Source of the DNA: Fodinibacter sp963707895
GTDB lineage: Bacteria; Actinomycetota; Actinomycetes; Actinomycetales; Dermatophilaceae
Assembly: GCA_963707895.1 (NCBI GenBank)
Contig: CAVPRS010000010.1
Coordinates: 372,001 to 436,000, forward strand
Direction of reading: 5' to 3'
Length of the DNA: 64,000 bases
The notes under the pieces were generated by a model. That model was not told where the DNA came from, ran no database searches, and saw nothing but the letters and a program-made list of their open reading frames with translations. Of the stretch, positions 42,689 to 51,495 are shown piece by piece. The number at the start of each line of letters is the position of its first letter. The first letter of the stretch is position 1. The translations under genes and the position numbers were made by a program.

Positions 42689-43506
42689 TCACGGTCGTCG
42701 GCGGAACCGGGCGGCTGGGCACAGCCCTGGTTCCGCTGCTGCGGTCGGCGGGCGAACCGGTGCGCATCGCCTCGCGCCGTGGCGTCGTGCCGCCGGCACT
42801 CGTCGACCTCGTCGACGACGTCGTGCTGGTCGACGTCCGGGACCCCGCGGCCCTCGAGTCCGTCGTGCGCGGTAGCGATGTCGTCGTCTCGGCGGTGCAC
42901 GGCCTGGGCTCGCGCGAACGCGGCATCACCCCGCGGTCCGTGGACCACCACGGCAATGCGCACCTCGTCGATGCCGCCGCGCGGGCGGGGGCGGACGTCG
43001 TGCTCGTCTCCGTCGTCGGCGCCTCACCGGGAGGCAACGAGCTCGAACGCGCCAAGTGGGCCGCCGAGGTGCACCTGCGCGGCAGCGGGACGAGATGGAC
43101 CATCGTCCGCGCGACGGCCTACGCGGAGCTGTGGAGCGAGATCATCGCCGAGACCGCAGCCCGCGACGGCCGAGCCGTGGTCCTGGGGCGTGGCGAGAAC
43201 CCGTTCAATGTCGTGCCCGTGACCACCGTCGCGCGAGCCGTGGCCGACGCCTGCCTGGACCGCGGCAGCCGCGGTCAGGTCATCGAGGTGTGGGGGTCCG
43301 AGGACGTCCGCCTCGCCGACCTCGCCCGCGCGGCGTGCGCTCCGGGGTCTCGACCGCGGCGGGTACCGAGAACGGTTCTCCGCATCGTCGGGCAGGTCGC
43401 GCGCCCCGTGCGACCGGACGTCGCCCGCATGGCCCGGATGGCCCTCTGGTTGGACACGGCCGATCTGCGCCGGGCGGACGACGGCGCGGTCCACGCCCGA
43501 TCCTGA
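42685..43506 (+). CDS. NmrA-like NAD(P)-binding atypical short-chain dehydrogenase
   Basis: 273 residues. The dinucleotide motif MITVVGGTGRLGTALVPLLR opens the protein, VVVSAVHGLG and VVLVSVVGAS follow, and the Lys of the atypical SDR site is in ELERAKWAAEVHL. This places it in the NmrA/TMR-type redox sensor or quinone reductase group. It is coupled to the NTF2-like gene and is probably induced with it when the TetR is released. Substrate unknown. Confidence 0.8.
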   Translation: MITVVGGTGRLGTALVPLLRSAGEPVRIASRRGVVPPALVDLVDDVVLVDVRDPAALESVVRGSDVVVSAVHGLGSRERGITPRSVDHHGNAHLVDAAARAGADVVLVSVVGASPGGNELERAKWAAEVHLRGSGTRWTIVRATAYAELWSEIIAETAARDGRAVVLGRGENPFNVVPVTTVARAVADACLDRGSRGQVIEVWGSEDVRLADLARAACAPGSRPRRVPRTVLRIVGQVARPVRPDVARMARMALWLDTADLRRADDGAVHARS

Positions 43507-43530
43507 CCCGCGCGGCCGGGCGCTTTCCCA

Positions 43531-43562
43531 ATATCTCACAAGTGATATACGCTCGACCGGTG
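43531..43562 (+). promoter_or_regulatory. Promoter of the HTH-MurA gene with imperfect palindrome
   Basis: ATATCTCACAAGTGATAT (43531-43548) is an imperfect 18-base palindrome immediately before and touching TACGCT (43548-43553), the -10 box 6 bases before the GTG. Because the gene behind it has its own helix-turn-helix, autoregulation at this site is likely. Confidence 0.55.
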
Positions 43563-45107
43563 ACTGTGACCACCACCTCCGACACGTACCTGACCCGGAT
43601 CGGCACGCTGATCCGGGACGCCCGACGCCACCAGGGGCTCACCCAGAGCGAGCTGGCCGACCTGCTCGGCACCAGCCAGAGCGCCGTCGCCCGCATCGAG
43701 CAGGGCAAGCAGAACCTGTCGCTCGAGATGCTCGCCCGGGTCGGTGAGAAGCTCGACAGCGAGTTCGTCTCGCTCGGCCACAGCGGCCCCCAGCACCTGC
43801 GGATCGTCGGCGGCCGGAAGCTGTCCGGCTCGATCCCGGTCAAGACGAGCAAGAACGCCGCGGTCGCCCTGCTCTGCGCCAGCCTGCTCAACAAGGGCCG
43901 CACCACCCTGCGCAGCCTGGCCCGCATCGAGGAGGTCAACCGGATCATCGAGGTGCTCACCTCGATCGGTGTCCGGGTGCGCTGGCTGCCCGACAGCAAC
44001 GACCTCGAGATCGTGCCCCCGGCGCGCCTCGACCTCGCGAGCATCGACATCGACGCCGCCCGCCGCACCCGCACCGTCATCATGTTCCTCGGGCCGCTGC
44101 TCCACGAGCTGCCGGCCTTCGAGCTCCCGTATGCCGGGGGCTGCGACCTCGGCACCCGCACCGTCGAGCCCCACCTGTCCGCGCTCAAGGCCTTCGGCCT
44201 CGACGTCGCCGCCACCCACGGCTTCTACGAGGCCACGGTCGAGGCCGGCCGCGAGCCGACCCGAGCCATCGTGCTCACCGAGCGCGGCGACACGGTCACC
44301 GAGAACGTGCTGCTCGCCGCGGCCCGCCACCCCGGGCGCACCGTCATCCGCAACGCCTCGCCCAACTACATGGTCCAGGACCTGTGCTTCTTCCTGCAGG
44401 CCCTCGGCGTGCAGATCGACGGCATCGGCACCACGACCCTCACGGTCACCGGCGTGCGCGACATCGACATGGACATCGAGTACTACCCGTCGGAGGACCC
44501 GATCGAGGCGATGAGCCTGATCGCGGCGGCCGTGGTCACCGAGTCGACGATCACCATCGAGCGGGTGCCGATCGAGTTCCTCGAGATCGAGCTGGCCACC
44601 CTCGAGGAGATGGGCCTGAAGTTCGACATCACCGAGGAGTACCGCGCGAAGAACGGCCACACCCGGCTGCTCGACCTCACGATCCACCCGGGCCCGCTCA
44701 AGGCGCCGGTCGACAAGATCGCGCCGATGCCGTTCCCCGGCCTGAACATCGACAACCTGCCGTTCTTCGCGCTCATCGCGGCGTGTGCCGACGGGACGAC
44801 GATGATCCACGACTGGGTCTACGAGAACCGGGCCATCTACCTCACCGAGCTGACCAAGGTCGGCGGCCAGGTGCAGCTGCTCGACCCGCACCGGGTGATG
44901 ATCACCGGCCCGACGCCGAAGTGGCGTGCCGCCGAGGTGATGTGCCCGCCGGCGCTGCGCCCCGGAGTCGTCATCCTGCTCGCGATGCTCGCGGCGCCCG
45001 GAACGTCGGTGCTGCGCAACGTCTACGTCATCAACCGTGGCTACGAGGACCTCGCCGAGCGGCTGAACGCGCTCGGCGCGACCATCGAGACGTTCCGCGA
45101 CATCTGA
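43560..45107 (+). CDS. MurA-like UDP-N-acetylglucosamine 1-carboxyvinyltransferase with N-terminal XRE helix-turn-helix
   Basis: 515 residues. Residues 10-70 are an XRE-type helix-turn-helix (LIRDARRHQGLTQSELADLL, TSQSAVARIEQGKQNLSLEM). From about 80 an EPSP-synthase/MurA fold follows: RIVGGRKLSGSIPVKTSKNA, LARIEEVNRIIEVLTSIG and the PEP-reactive Cys195 in YAGGCDLGTRTVE. The MurA motif is normally GGCAIGxR; here GGCDLGTR keeps the Cys. The enzyme may start peptidoglycan precursor synthesis, or the fold may act as a sensor for UDP-GlcNAc. GTG 43560 is probably leaderless. Streptomycetes encode similar second MurA copies. Confidence 0.85.
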   Translation: MTVTTTSDTYLTRIGTLIRDARRHQGLTQSELADLLGTSQSAVARIEQGKQNLSLEMLARVGEKLDSEFVSLGHSGPQHLRIVGGRKLSGSIPVKTSKNAAVALLCASLLNKGRTTLRSLARIEEVNRIIEVLTSIGVRVRWLPDSNDLEIVPPARLDLASIDIDAARRTRTVIMFLGPLLHELPAFELPYAGGCDLGTRTVEPHLSALKAFGLDVAATHGFYEATVEAGREPTRAIVLTERGDTVTENVLLAAARHPGRTVIRNASPNYMVQDLCFFLQALGVQIDGIGTTTLTVTGVRDIDMDIEYYPSEDPIEAMSLIAAAVVTESTITIERVPIEFLEIELATLEEMGLKFDITEEYRAKNGHTRLLDLTIHPGPLKAPVDKIAPMPFPGLNIDNLPFFALIAACADGTTMIHDWVYENRAIYLTELTKVGGQVQLLDPHRVMITGPTPKWRAAEVMCPPALRPGVVILLAMLAAPGTSVLRNVYVINRGYEDLAERLNALGATIETFRDI

Positions 45108-45141
45108 GGCCCTCCCGCCGGCGCCCGCCCGCCTGCCGTGC

Positions 45142-45168
45142 CCCTGCCCTCCCGCTCGGGGGGCAGGG
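45142..45168 (+). terminator. Terminator of the HTH-MurA gene
   Basis: CCCTGCCCTCC pairs with GGGGGGCAGGG (one G-T pair) over a 5-base loop, an 11-bp stem 34 bases after the stop codon. Confidence 0.6.
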
Positions 45169-45198
45169 CTGGTAGGAAGGGGTGGCAGGTGATGGTGA

Positions 45199-46311
45199 GT
45201 GGACCCCCGACCCGAAGACCCACTGCGCGCACGACGGCCCGACGAGGCGGTGCGCGCCGCCCACGGACGCCACCGGCCGTCCCCGAGCGCTCAGGCCCCT
45301 CGTGCCGCCCGAGGGGCCGCCTCGCCGGCTGAGCACCCGCCGCTCCCCGGCACCGCCCTGGTGGCCTACGTGGTGCTGGCCTGCGCCTTCTCCTGGTTGT
45401 GGTGGGTCCCGATGGCCGTGCGGGGCCAGGTCGCGCAGTCCGGGGACGGCTGGCCGACCCACCTCCCCGGCCTGATGGGCCCGGCGTTCGCCGCCGTCGT
45501 CGTGACCCTCGGCTGGCAGGGCACCGGGGCCCTGCGGGACCTCGGGCGCCGGGCCGTCCGCTGGCGCGGCGTCGGACGCTGGTGGTGGTCCGTGCCGGCC
45601 GTGCTGGCCCTGGGCGCCGTCGGCCTGGCCGTCGCAGCGGCGACCGGCACCCCCGTCGACCTCCGTGACCTCGGCGGCCTCCTGGAGCTCGACGGGGCCC
45701 CGGTCGTCCCCGTGCTGCTGCTCCTGGGCTACCTGCTGCTCGTCGACGGCTACGGCCAGGAGCTCGGCTGGCGCGGCCTGCTCGCCGACGGGCTCGTCGA
45801 CCGGGTCGGCGAGGTGCGCACCGCCCTGGTGGTCACCGTCGTCTGGGCTGTGTGGTTCCTGCCGCTGTTCTGGGTCGTCGACGGCCTGCGTCCGCTGCGC
45901 CCGGCAACGATCCTCGGAGGGCTGGGGCTCCTGGCCGCGTCGGTCGTGCTGACCCGGCTCTACGTCGGCTCGGGACGCAGTGTGCTGCTCGTGGCCCTCT
46001 GGCACACGGCGTTCGACCTCGCGACCGGCACCACTGCGGCCCGGGGGCTCGCGACGGCGATCACCTCCGTGGCCGTCATCGTCGCCGCTGCCGTGGTGCT
46101 CGGGAACGGACGGCGCCGAGACCGTGCCGTACGAGCGGCCGCGCTGCGCCGGCGGCGGGACCCCGCACGCCGCCTCCCCGAGTACCACACGGCCGAGCAC
46201 CACGGCTCCGACCACCGCGGCGCCGACCCGGATGACGCCTACGCCCGGCGGGCTTCCCAGAGCTCCTCGGCGGGCCAGCGCCCGGCCCACTGGGAGGAGA
46301 CGATCTCGTAG
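45199..46311 (+). CDS. CPBP-family intramembrane metalloprotease-like protein
   Basis: Up to 370 residues, with about eight membrane helices. The CPBP motifs are present in variant form: GQELGWRGLLADGL (motif 1, ExxxR; the usual EE is QE), a central WFLPLFWV and LWHTAFDLAT (motif 3). Family members are Rce1-like proteases or membrane-modifying proteins. The N-terminal 50 residues are Arg/Pro-rich and the start may lie nearer 45360, before YVVLACAFSWLWW. The C-terminus is also low-complexity and overlaps the converging methyltransferase gene by 73 bases. Confidence 0.7.
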   Translation: MDPRPEDPLRARRPDEAVRAAHGRHRPSPSAQAPRAARGAASPAEHPPLPGTALVAYVVLACAFSWLWWVPMAVRGQVAQSGDGWPTHLPGLMGPAFAAVVVTLGWQGTGALRDLGRRAVRWRGVGRWWWSVPAVLALGAVGLAVAAATGTPVDLRDLGGLLELDGAPVVPVLLLLGYLLLVDGYGQELGWRGLLADGLVDRVGEVRTALVVTVVWAVWFLPLFWVVDGLRPLRPATILGGLGLLAASVVLTRLYVGSGRSVLLVALWHTAFDLATGTTAARGLATAITSVAVIVAAAVVLGNGRRRDRAVRAAALRRRRDPARRLPEYHTAEHHGSDHRGADPDDAYARRASQSSSAGQRPAHWEETIS

Positions 46312-47006
46312 AACGGGTGGTCGGTGCCCTCCACCGGCGCGAACACCTCGTGCAGCGCCTCGACGACGAACCCCGCCGCGCGCAGCAGCCGCACCCAGTC
46401 GCCGTGCGAGGGGTGGAACTCGACCCCGCCGCCGGCCCACTGCACCCGGTAGGCCTCCCGGTAGCCCCGCAGCAGGCGCTCCTCGGCGACGCCCTCGTCT
46501 GGTGGCACGCAGAGCGCCGAGAGGTGGCTGTTGGTGAGGAACACCAGTCGCCCGCCGGGCCGGAGCACGCGCGCGGCCTCGGGCAGCCACCGCTGCGGGT
46601 CGCACCACGCCGCGGCACCGTGCTCGCTCACCACGAGGTCGACGCAGCCGTCGGCCAGGGGCAGCCGCTCGCCGTCGCACTGCACCAGCGGGAACACGGG
46701 ACCGACCTCGCGCTGCAGCCGTCGTGCGGTCGCGAGCTGCTCACCGGAGAGGTCGACCGCCACGGGGTTGGCGCCCCGACGGGCCAGCCAGGCCGAGACG
46801 TAGGCCGTGCCGCTGGCGAGCTCGAGCACGTCGAGCCCGCGCACGTCGCCGAGCACCCCCAGCTCACGGTCGGGGACGGCGAACAGGCCCCACACGGCAT
46901 CCGACCTGGCCCACATCCCGTCGGCGGCGGCGTCGGTGAAGCGCTCGTTGACCACGGCCCACAGCGCCCGGTTCAGGGCCACGTCGTCGGCGCGGGAGTC
47001 GGTCAC
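46239..47006 (-). CDS. Class I SAM-dependent methyltransferase
   Basis: 255 residues. SAM motif I is GLDVLELASGTAYVSAWLA near 59-77, motif II PVAVDLSGEQLATARRL and motif III GCVDLVVSEHGAAAW. It resembles small-molecule (ubiquinone/menaquinone- or antibiotic-type) methyltransferases; the substrate is unknown. GTG 47006 is 7 bases after TAGGGT (47014-47019) without a ribosome site: probably leaderless, and better supported than GTG 47015, which falls inside the -10. Confidence 0.82.
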   Translation of the reverse strand: MTDSRADDVALNRALWAVVNERFTDAAADGMWARSDAVWGLFAVPDRELGVLGDVRGLDVLELASGTAYVSAWLARRGANPVAVDLSGEQLATARRLQREVGPVFPLVQCDGERLPLADGCVDLVVSEHGAAAWCDPQRWLPEAARVLRPGGRLVFLTNSHLSALCVPPDEGVAEERLLRGYREAYRVQWAGGGVEFHPSHGDWVRLLRAAGFVVEALHEVFAPVEGTDHPFYEIVSSQWAGRWPAEELWEARRA

Positions 47007-47040
47007 GCTGCTCACCCTAGGGGCGCTCAGGCCCGGGCCA

Positions 47041-48018
47041 TCACCCGCCCAGCACGGCCTCCTGCACGCGGCGCTCGTCGTCGTCGGTGAGCCCGGCCCT
47101 GCGCGGCACGGTGCGCACCTCCTCGTAGGCGAGGGTGTCCCGAAGCGTCTCCTCCAACGGGCGGGTGACCAGGCCGAGCGCCCGGGCCGACGACGTGTCC
47201 ATCGTCGCGAACCCGCGCCACTCGGGGTCGTCGATCCACAGGGGCAGGGACGCCGGGCCCATCCAGGCGTCGACGCCCAGCTCGGCGAGCCGCTCGCGAC
47301 CGACCGGCAGCGGGATGGCGGACGAGCCGGCGACCTGCGCGGACGTCGCGAGCACCTCGCGCAGCGGCGTCGTCGGGCCCGTGGCGTTGAAGGTCCCGTC
47401 GAGGCGGTCCTCGGCCGCGGTGACCAACCAGTCCGCGAGGTCGCGGACGTCGATGACGGCACACGGGAAGTCGAGGTCGTCGGGCACGACCACCCGCTCC
47501 CCCACCGGGTGGGCGAACCGCCACGGCCAGTAGCCGGTGCGCCCCGACCAGTCGCCCGGTCCGCCGATCAGGCCTGACCTGACGATGGCGGCCGGCCCGT
47601 CGGCGTCGCGAACAGCGTTCTCACAGGCCACTTTCGCCTCGCCGTAGACCTCCATGTCGGTCATCAGGTCGCCGTCGAGCGGGCCACGCAGCGGCGACTC
47701 CTCACTCTGCTCGACCGTGTCGAAGGCGGCGTAGACGTTCCCCGTCGACACGAGCACCCGGTGCGCGGTACGCAGGTCGCGGACGGCCCGGCGCGCATGG
47801 CCGGGGTGCCGCGTGACGTCGACGACGGCATCCCAGGTCTCGCCGGCCACGGCCGCCAGCCCGTCGTCGAGGTCACGGTCGGCCACGACGAGCGTGCTGC
47901 CGGCGGGCGGGTCGGCGCTCCCGCGCGCGAGGCACGTGACGTCGTGACCCCGCCGCTGCGCCTCCTGCCCCACGGTGTGGCCGAGCCAGGCGGTTCCCCC
48001 GAGCACGAGCATCCTCAT
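47041..48018 (-). CDS. NAD-dependent epimerase/dehydratase-like (extended/atypical SDR) protein
   Basis: 325 residues. MRMLVLGGTAWLGHTVGQEA gives the dinucleotide site (GGTAWLG), VVDVTRHPGHARRAV and VLVSTGNVYAAF the next strands, and VYGEAKVACENAV supplies the Tyr-x3-Lys pair. The middle (GGPGDWSGRTGYWPWRFAHP) resembles isoflavone-reductase-like proteins. Two in-frame ATGs (48018, 48012) are possible; I keep the first. It ends just before the leaderless methyltransferase gene, 34 bases upstream of that start. Confidence 0.82.
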   Translation of the reverse strand: MRMLVLGGTAWLGHTVGQEAQRRGHDVTCLARGSADPPAGSTLVVADRDLDDGLAAVAGETWDAVVDVTRHPGHARRAVRDLRTAHRVLVSTGNVYAAFDTVEQSEESPLRGPLDGDLMTDMEVYGEAKVACENAVRDADGPAAIVRSGLIGGPGDWSGRTGYWPWRFAHPVGERVVVPDDLDFPCAVIDVRDLADWLVTAAEDRLDGTFNATGPTTPLREVLATSAQVAGSSAIPLPVGRERLAELGVDAWMGPASLPLWIDDPEWRGFATMDTSSARALGLVTRPLEETLRDTLAYEEVRTVPRRAGLTDDDERRVQEAVLGG

Positions 48019-48177
48019 CGGGCCAGCCAACCGTGACGAGCGGGCGGGGTCCAGCGGGTTCGCCACGGGCGGACATCCTCGACGACACCGTCAAACGCGG
48101 CGTCAAACGGGGCCGCTGTTCCGTGGTGTCACACGGGCGGCGACGAGCGCCGGACCGACACGAGAGGAAACACCCTC

Positions 48178-48263
48178 ATGGCACTGATGACGGCGACGGG
48201 GAGGCCGCCGCGCTCCTCTCCGCGGAGGTCGACAACGACGTGCTGGCGGCGCTGCTCCCCTGA
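48178..48263 (+). other. Possible short gene with a one-base frame mismatch
   Basis: An ATG at 48178 follows AGAGGA. The frame with coding-like composition is one base off from it and reads TDDGDGEAAALLSAEVDNDV, then LAALLP and stop at 48263, with G/C in almost every third position. If one base is missing near 48182, a 28-residue acidic protein results. The rest of 48019-48315 holds no other ORF, repeat or RNA that I can support. Confidence 0.25.
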
Positions 48264-48315
48264 CCCGGTGAAAACCGTTCGACGTGCCTCCGTTCCACGG
48301 CGAGGCTGTCGGTCC

Positions 48316-49050
48316 ATGACGAGCAGTGACCTGTGGGACGACGACAGCGCCAGGCGCTACGACGAGTCGTCGGCGGACATGTTCGCGCCGGAGGTGCTCG
48401 GACCCACCGTCGACCTCCTGGCCGACCTCGCGGGAGACGGACGGGCCCTGGAGCTGGCGATCGGCACGGGGCGTGTGGCGGTTCCGCTGGCCGCGCGCGG
48501 CGTCCCGGTGGCGGGCATCGAGCTGTCCGAGCCGATGGTCGCCCAGCTGCGCCGCAAGGTCGACGAGGACACGCTGCCGGTCGTCGTCGGTGACATGGCG
48601 ACCGCGCAGGTGCCGGGCGAGTTCGCCCTGGTCTACCTCGTGTTCAACACCCTGGGCAACCTGCTCACCCAGACCGAGCAGGTCGAGTGCTTCCGCAACG
48701 CCGCGCGGCACCTGGTCACGGGCGGGCACTTCGTCATCGAGCTGGGCGTCCCGGCGCTGCGCCGGTTCCCGCCGGGGCAGGTCGCGGTGCCCTTCGACCT
48801 CACCGAGCGGCACCTCGGCTTCGACACCTACGACGTCGCGCACCAGCAGGGCACCTCGCACCACTACTGGCTCGACACCGACGGCTCGACGCGTCACGGG
48901 GTGCACCACTTCCGCTTCGTGTGGCCCGCCGAGTGCGACCTGATGGCCCGGCTGGCCGGCCTCGAGCTCGAGCGCCGGGTGGCCGGCTGGGACGGCGCGG
49001 AGTTCACGTCCGAGAGCACCAGCCACGTGTCCGTCTGGCGCAAGGCGTGA
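48316..49050 (+). CDS. Class I SAM-dependent methyltransferase
   Basis: 244 residues. It begins SDLWDDDSARRYDESSADMF, with the SAM loop GRALELAIGTGRVAVPLAARG near 40-60, VAGIELSEPMVAQLRRK and a motif LVYLVFNTLGNLLTQTEQV typical of the Methyltransf_25-like group. The substrate is unknown. ATG 48316 has no ribosome site; GGCTGT lies 6 bases upstream, a weak match to the leaderless pattern of the window. The next gene follows 71 bases later and has its own start signals. Confidence 0.83.
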   Translation: MTSSDLWDDDSARRYDESSADMFAPEVLGPTVDLLADLAGDGRALELAIGTGRVAVPLAARGVPVAGIELSEPMVAQLRRKVDEDTLPVVVGDMATAQVPGEFALVYLVFNTLGNLLTQTEQVECFRNAARHLVTGGHFVIELGVPALRRFPPGQVAVPFDLTERHLGFDTYDVAHQQGTSHHYWLDTDGSTRHGVHHFRFVWPAECDLMARLAGLELERRVAGWDGAEFTSESTSHVSVWRKA

Positions 49051-49121
49051 CGAGTTCCACTCCGGCGGCTCTCGGTTCCGTACGGTGGGAGCAACCGCGA
49101 CCGAGAGCACCAGGGGGCCCC

Positions 49122-49517
49122 ATGAGCCGGTACGTCATCCGACCCGACGTCGCGATCGCGCTCGCACGGGACGAGGCCGTCATCAGCGACGAGCACGAGC
49201 TGCTCGCACCCACGCTGCTGCGCTCCCAGGTGCTGTCCCAGCTCTACCGGGCCGTTCGGGACGGCGAGATGTCGCAGCAGGAGGCCGAGAACGCGATCGG
49301 CTACGTGCGCCGCCTGCGGCTGCGGCTGCTCGGCGACCGGGTGCTGCAGAGCGTGGCGTGGGACGTGGCCGACCAGCTCGACTGGCCCGACACCTTCGAC
49401 GCGGAGTACGTCGCGCTGACCCGGCTGCAGGCCGACGCTCTCGTCACGCTCGACGAGCGCCTCGCCCACGCCGCCAGGCGGCTCGTGCCGGTGGCCTCGA
49501 TCGACGACCTGACCTGA
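49122..49517 (+). CDS. PIN-domain-like protein
   Basis: 131 residues, PIN-nuclease-like: IRPDVAIAL (first Asp), TLLRSQVLSQLYR (helix where VapC has Glu, here Gln), AEYVALTRLQADALVTLDERL (second and third acidic positions) and PVASIDDL at the end. Without the canonical Glu, activity is uncertain. VapC toxins are usually preceded by an antitoxin, but none is found; the upstream gene is a methyltransferase. GGGGG precedes the ATG, and TACGGT at 49081 may be the -10. Confidence 0.65.
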   Translation: MSRYVIRPDVAIALARDEAVISDEHELLAPTLLRSQVLSQLYRAVRDGEMSQQEAENAIGYVRRLRLRLLGDRVLQSVAWDVADQLDWPDTFDAEYVALTRLQADALVTLDERLAHAARRLVPVASIDDLT

Positions 49518-49577
49518 GCTGAGGCCTCGGCCCCTCGGCCTGCCGGCCCGGCCCAGCCGCGCTCAGCCCAGGCGCGC

Positions 49578-51446
49578 TCAGCCCAGGCGCGCGCGGAGCC
49601 GACTCGCGACGGCATCCGGCGTGAGCCCGGCCCGGTCGAGCACCTGGCCGCGCGACCCGTGGTCGAGGAACTCCTTGGGGATGCCGACCTGGTCGAGCGG
49701 CGTCGTGAGGCCCGCCTCGCGCAGGGCGAGCTCGACCTGCGAGCCGATGCCGCCCACCACGACGTTGTCCTCGACGACCGCGACCCGACCGGCCGGGCCG
49801 GCGAGCGCCACGAGGTCGTCGCTGACCGGCAGCGCCCACACGGGGTCGACGACGCGCACCCGCACGCCCTCGGCGGTGAGCTTCTCGGCGGCGGCCAGCG
49901 CGGTGGTGGCCATCGACCCGATGCCGACCAGCAGCAGGTCGACATCGCCGTCGTCGGGCTCGGCGAGCACGTCGACGGTGCCCGAGGTGCGCACGGCGAC
50001 CACGGGGTCGGCGACCGAGCCCTTGGGGAAGCGGACGACCGACGGGGCGTCGGCGATGTCGACGGCGGCTCGAACGGCGCGCGCGACCTGCTGGCCGTCG
50101 CGCGGGGCGGCGAGGTGCAGCCCCGGCACGACGCCGCTGATCGTCATGTCCCACATGCCGTGGTGCGAGGCGCCGTCGGGGCCGGTGATGCCCGAGCGGT
50201 CGAGCACCACCGTGACACCGGCCTTGTGCATGGCGCAGTCCATGAGCAGCTGGTCGAAGGCGCGGTTGAGGAAGGTCGCGTAGACGGCGACGACGGGGTG
50301 CAGGCCGGTGAACGCCAGACCGGCGGCCATGGTCAGGGCGTGCTGCTCGGCGATGCCGACGTCGAAGGTGCGCTCGGGGAAGTGCTCGCAGAAGTCCTTC
50401 AGGCCCACCGGGATCATCATCGCCGCGGTGATCGCGACGACGTCGGGGCGCTGCTCGCCGATGCGCACCATCTCGTCGCTGAACTCGTCGGTCCAGCTGC
50501 GGCCGGCGATCTCGAGCGGCAGCCCGGTCTCGGGGTTGATGACGCCGACCGCGTGGAACTGGTCGGCCTCGTCGGTGATGGCCGGGTCGTAGCCGCGGCC
50601 CTTCTGGGTGAGCACGTGCACGAGGACCGGGCCACCGAAGGTCTTGGCCTTGCGCAGCGCGGCCTCGATGGCCGGCTCGTCGTGGCCGTCGACCGGGCCG
50701 AGGTACTTCAGGCCGAGGTCCTCGAACAGGCCCTGCGGCGCGACGATGTCCTTGATGCCCTTCTTGACGCCGTGCAGCGTCTCGTACATCGCGCCGCCCA
50801 CCACCGGAGTGCGGGCCAGGGTGTACTTGCCCCAGTCGAGGAAGCGCTCGTAGCCGCGGGTCGTGCGCAGGGTCGCGAGGTGGTCGGCCAGGCCGCCGCG
50901 GGTCGGGGCGTAGGAGCGCTCGTTGTCGTTGACGACGATGACGAGCGGCAGGGTGGGCTCGGCGGCGATGTTGTTCAGGGCCTCCCACGCCATCCCGCCG
51001 GTGAGGGCGCCGTCGCCGATGACGGCCACGGTGTGCCGGTCGCGCTCACCGCGCACGACGCGGCCCGTGGCGATGCCGGCCGCCCACGACAGCGACGCCG
51101 AGGCGTGGGAGTTCTCGACGACGTCGTGCTCCGACTCGCGACGGCTCGGGTAGCCGGAGATCCCGCCCTGGGTGCGCAGACCGGTGAAGTCGTGCCGTCC
51201 GGTGAGCAGCTTGTGCACGTAGGACTGGTGCCCGGTGTCGAAGACCACGGTGTCGCGGGGTGAGCGGAACACCCGGTGGATCGCGATGGTCAGCTCGACC
51301 ACCCCGAGGTTGGGCCCGAGGTGCCCGCCGGTGCGCGAGACCTCCTCGACGAGGAAGGCGCGGATCTCACGCGCCAGGGCCGGCATCTGGTCGGCGCGCA
51401 GGGACCTGAGGTCGTCGGGTCCGTCGATGCGCTCGAGCAGGCTCAC
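49578..51446 (-). CDS. dxs: 1-deoxy-D-xylulose-5-phosphate synthase
   Basis: 622 residues, the first enzyme of the MEP isoprenoid pathway. It condenses pyruvate and glyceraldehyde-3-phosphate with thiamine diphosphate. GGHLGPNLGVVELTIA and FDTGHQSYVHKLLTG are the N-terminal TPP-contacting blocks, VIGDGALTGGMAWEALNN is the GDG(x)nNN motif, and VGIAEQHALTMAAGLA the pyrimidine-binding Glu motif. ATG 51446. A -10 TAGACT lies upstream at 51490-51495, followed by about 45 bases of leader. Confidence 0.95.
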   Translation of the reverse strand: MSLLERIDGPDDLRSLRADQMPALAREIRAFLVEEVSRTGGHLGPNLGVVELTIAIHRVFRSPRDTVVFDTGHQSYVHKLLTGRHDFTGLRTQGGISGYPSRRESEHDVVENSHASASLSWAAGIATGRVVRGERDRHTVAVIGDGALTGGMAWEALNNIAAEPTLPLVIVVNDNERSYAPTRGGLADHLATLRTTRGYERFLDWGKYTLARTPVVGGAMYETLHGVKKGIKDIVAPQGLFEDLGLKYLGPVDGHDEPAIEAALRKAKTFGGPVLVHVLTQKGRGYDPAITDEADQFHAVGVINPETGLPLEIAGRSWTDEFSDEMVRIGEQRPDVVAITAAMMIPVGLKDFCEHFPERTFDVGIAEQHALTMAAGLAFTGLHPVVAVYATFLNRAFDQLLMDCAMHKAGVTVVLDRSGITGPDGASHHGMWDMTISGVVPGLHLAAPRDGQQVARAVRAAVDIADAPSVVRFPKGSVADPVVAVRTSGTVDVLAEPDDGDVDLLLVGIGSMATTALAAAEKLTAEGVRVRVVDPVWALPVSDDLVALAGPAGRVAVVEDNVVVGGIGSQVELALREAGLTTPLDQVGIPKEFLDHGSRGQVLDRAGLTPDAVASRLRARLG

Positions 51447-51489
51447 CGGTGCCTACCTCCCTGGTCGATCCGGCATACGAAACCACCCG

Positions 51490-51495
51490 AGTCTA
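51490..51495 (-). promoter_or_regulatory. dxs -10 box
   Basis: TAGACT on the minus strand, 43 bases upstream of the dxs ATG, the best TAnnnT match in this intergenic region. Its -35 is not clear. Intergenic 51447-51733 otherwise holds only the palindrome at 51611-51661. Confidence 0.4.

Noticed and set aside
45199..46311. CPBP protein as an abortive infection defence gene
   Set aside because: The family includes Abi proteins, but there is no partner gene, and CPBP proteins are common housekeeping membrane proteins in actinobacteria.
48033..48263. A 76-codon ORF
   Set aside because: Its first 48 codons look non-coding and include a stretch through promoter-like DNA; only the last part is coding-like, and it is reported separately.
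49122..49517. VapBC toxin-antitoxin module
   Set aside because: A PIN-like protein without the canonical Glu and without any small antitoxin ORF before or after it.
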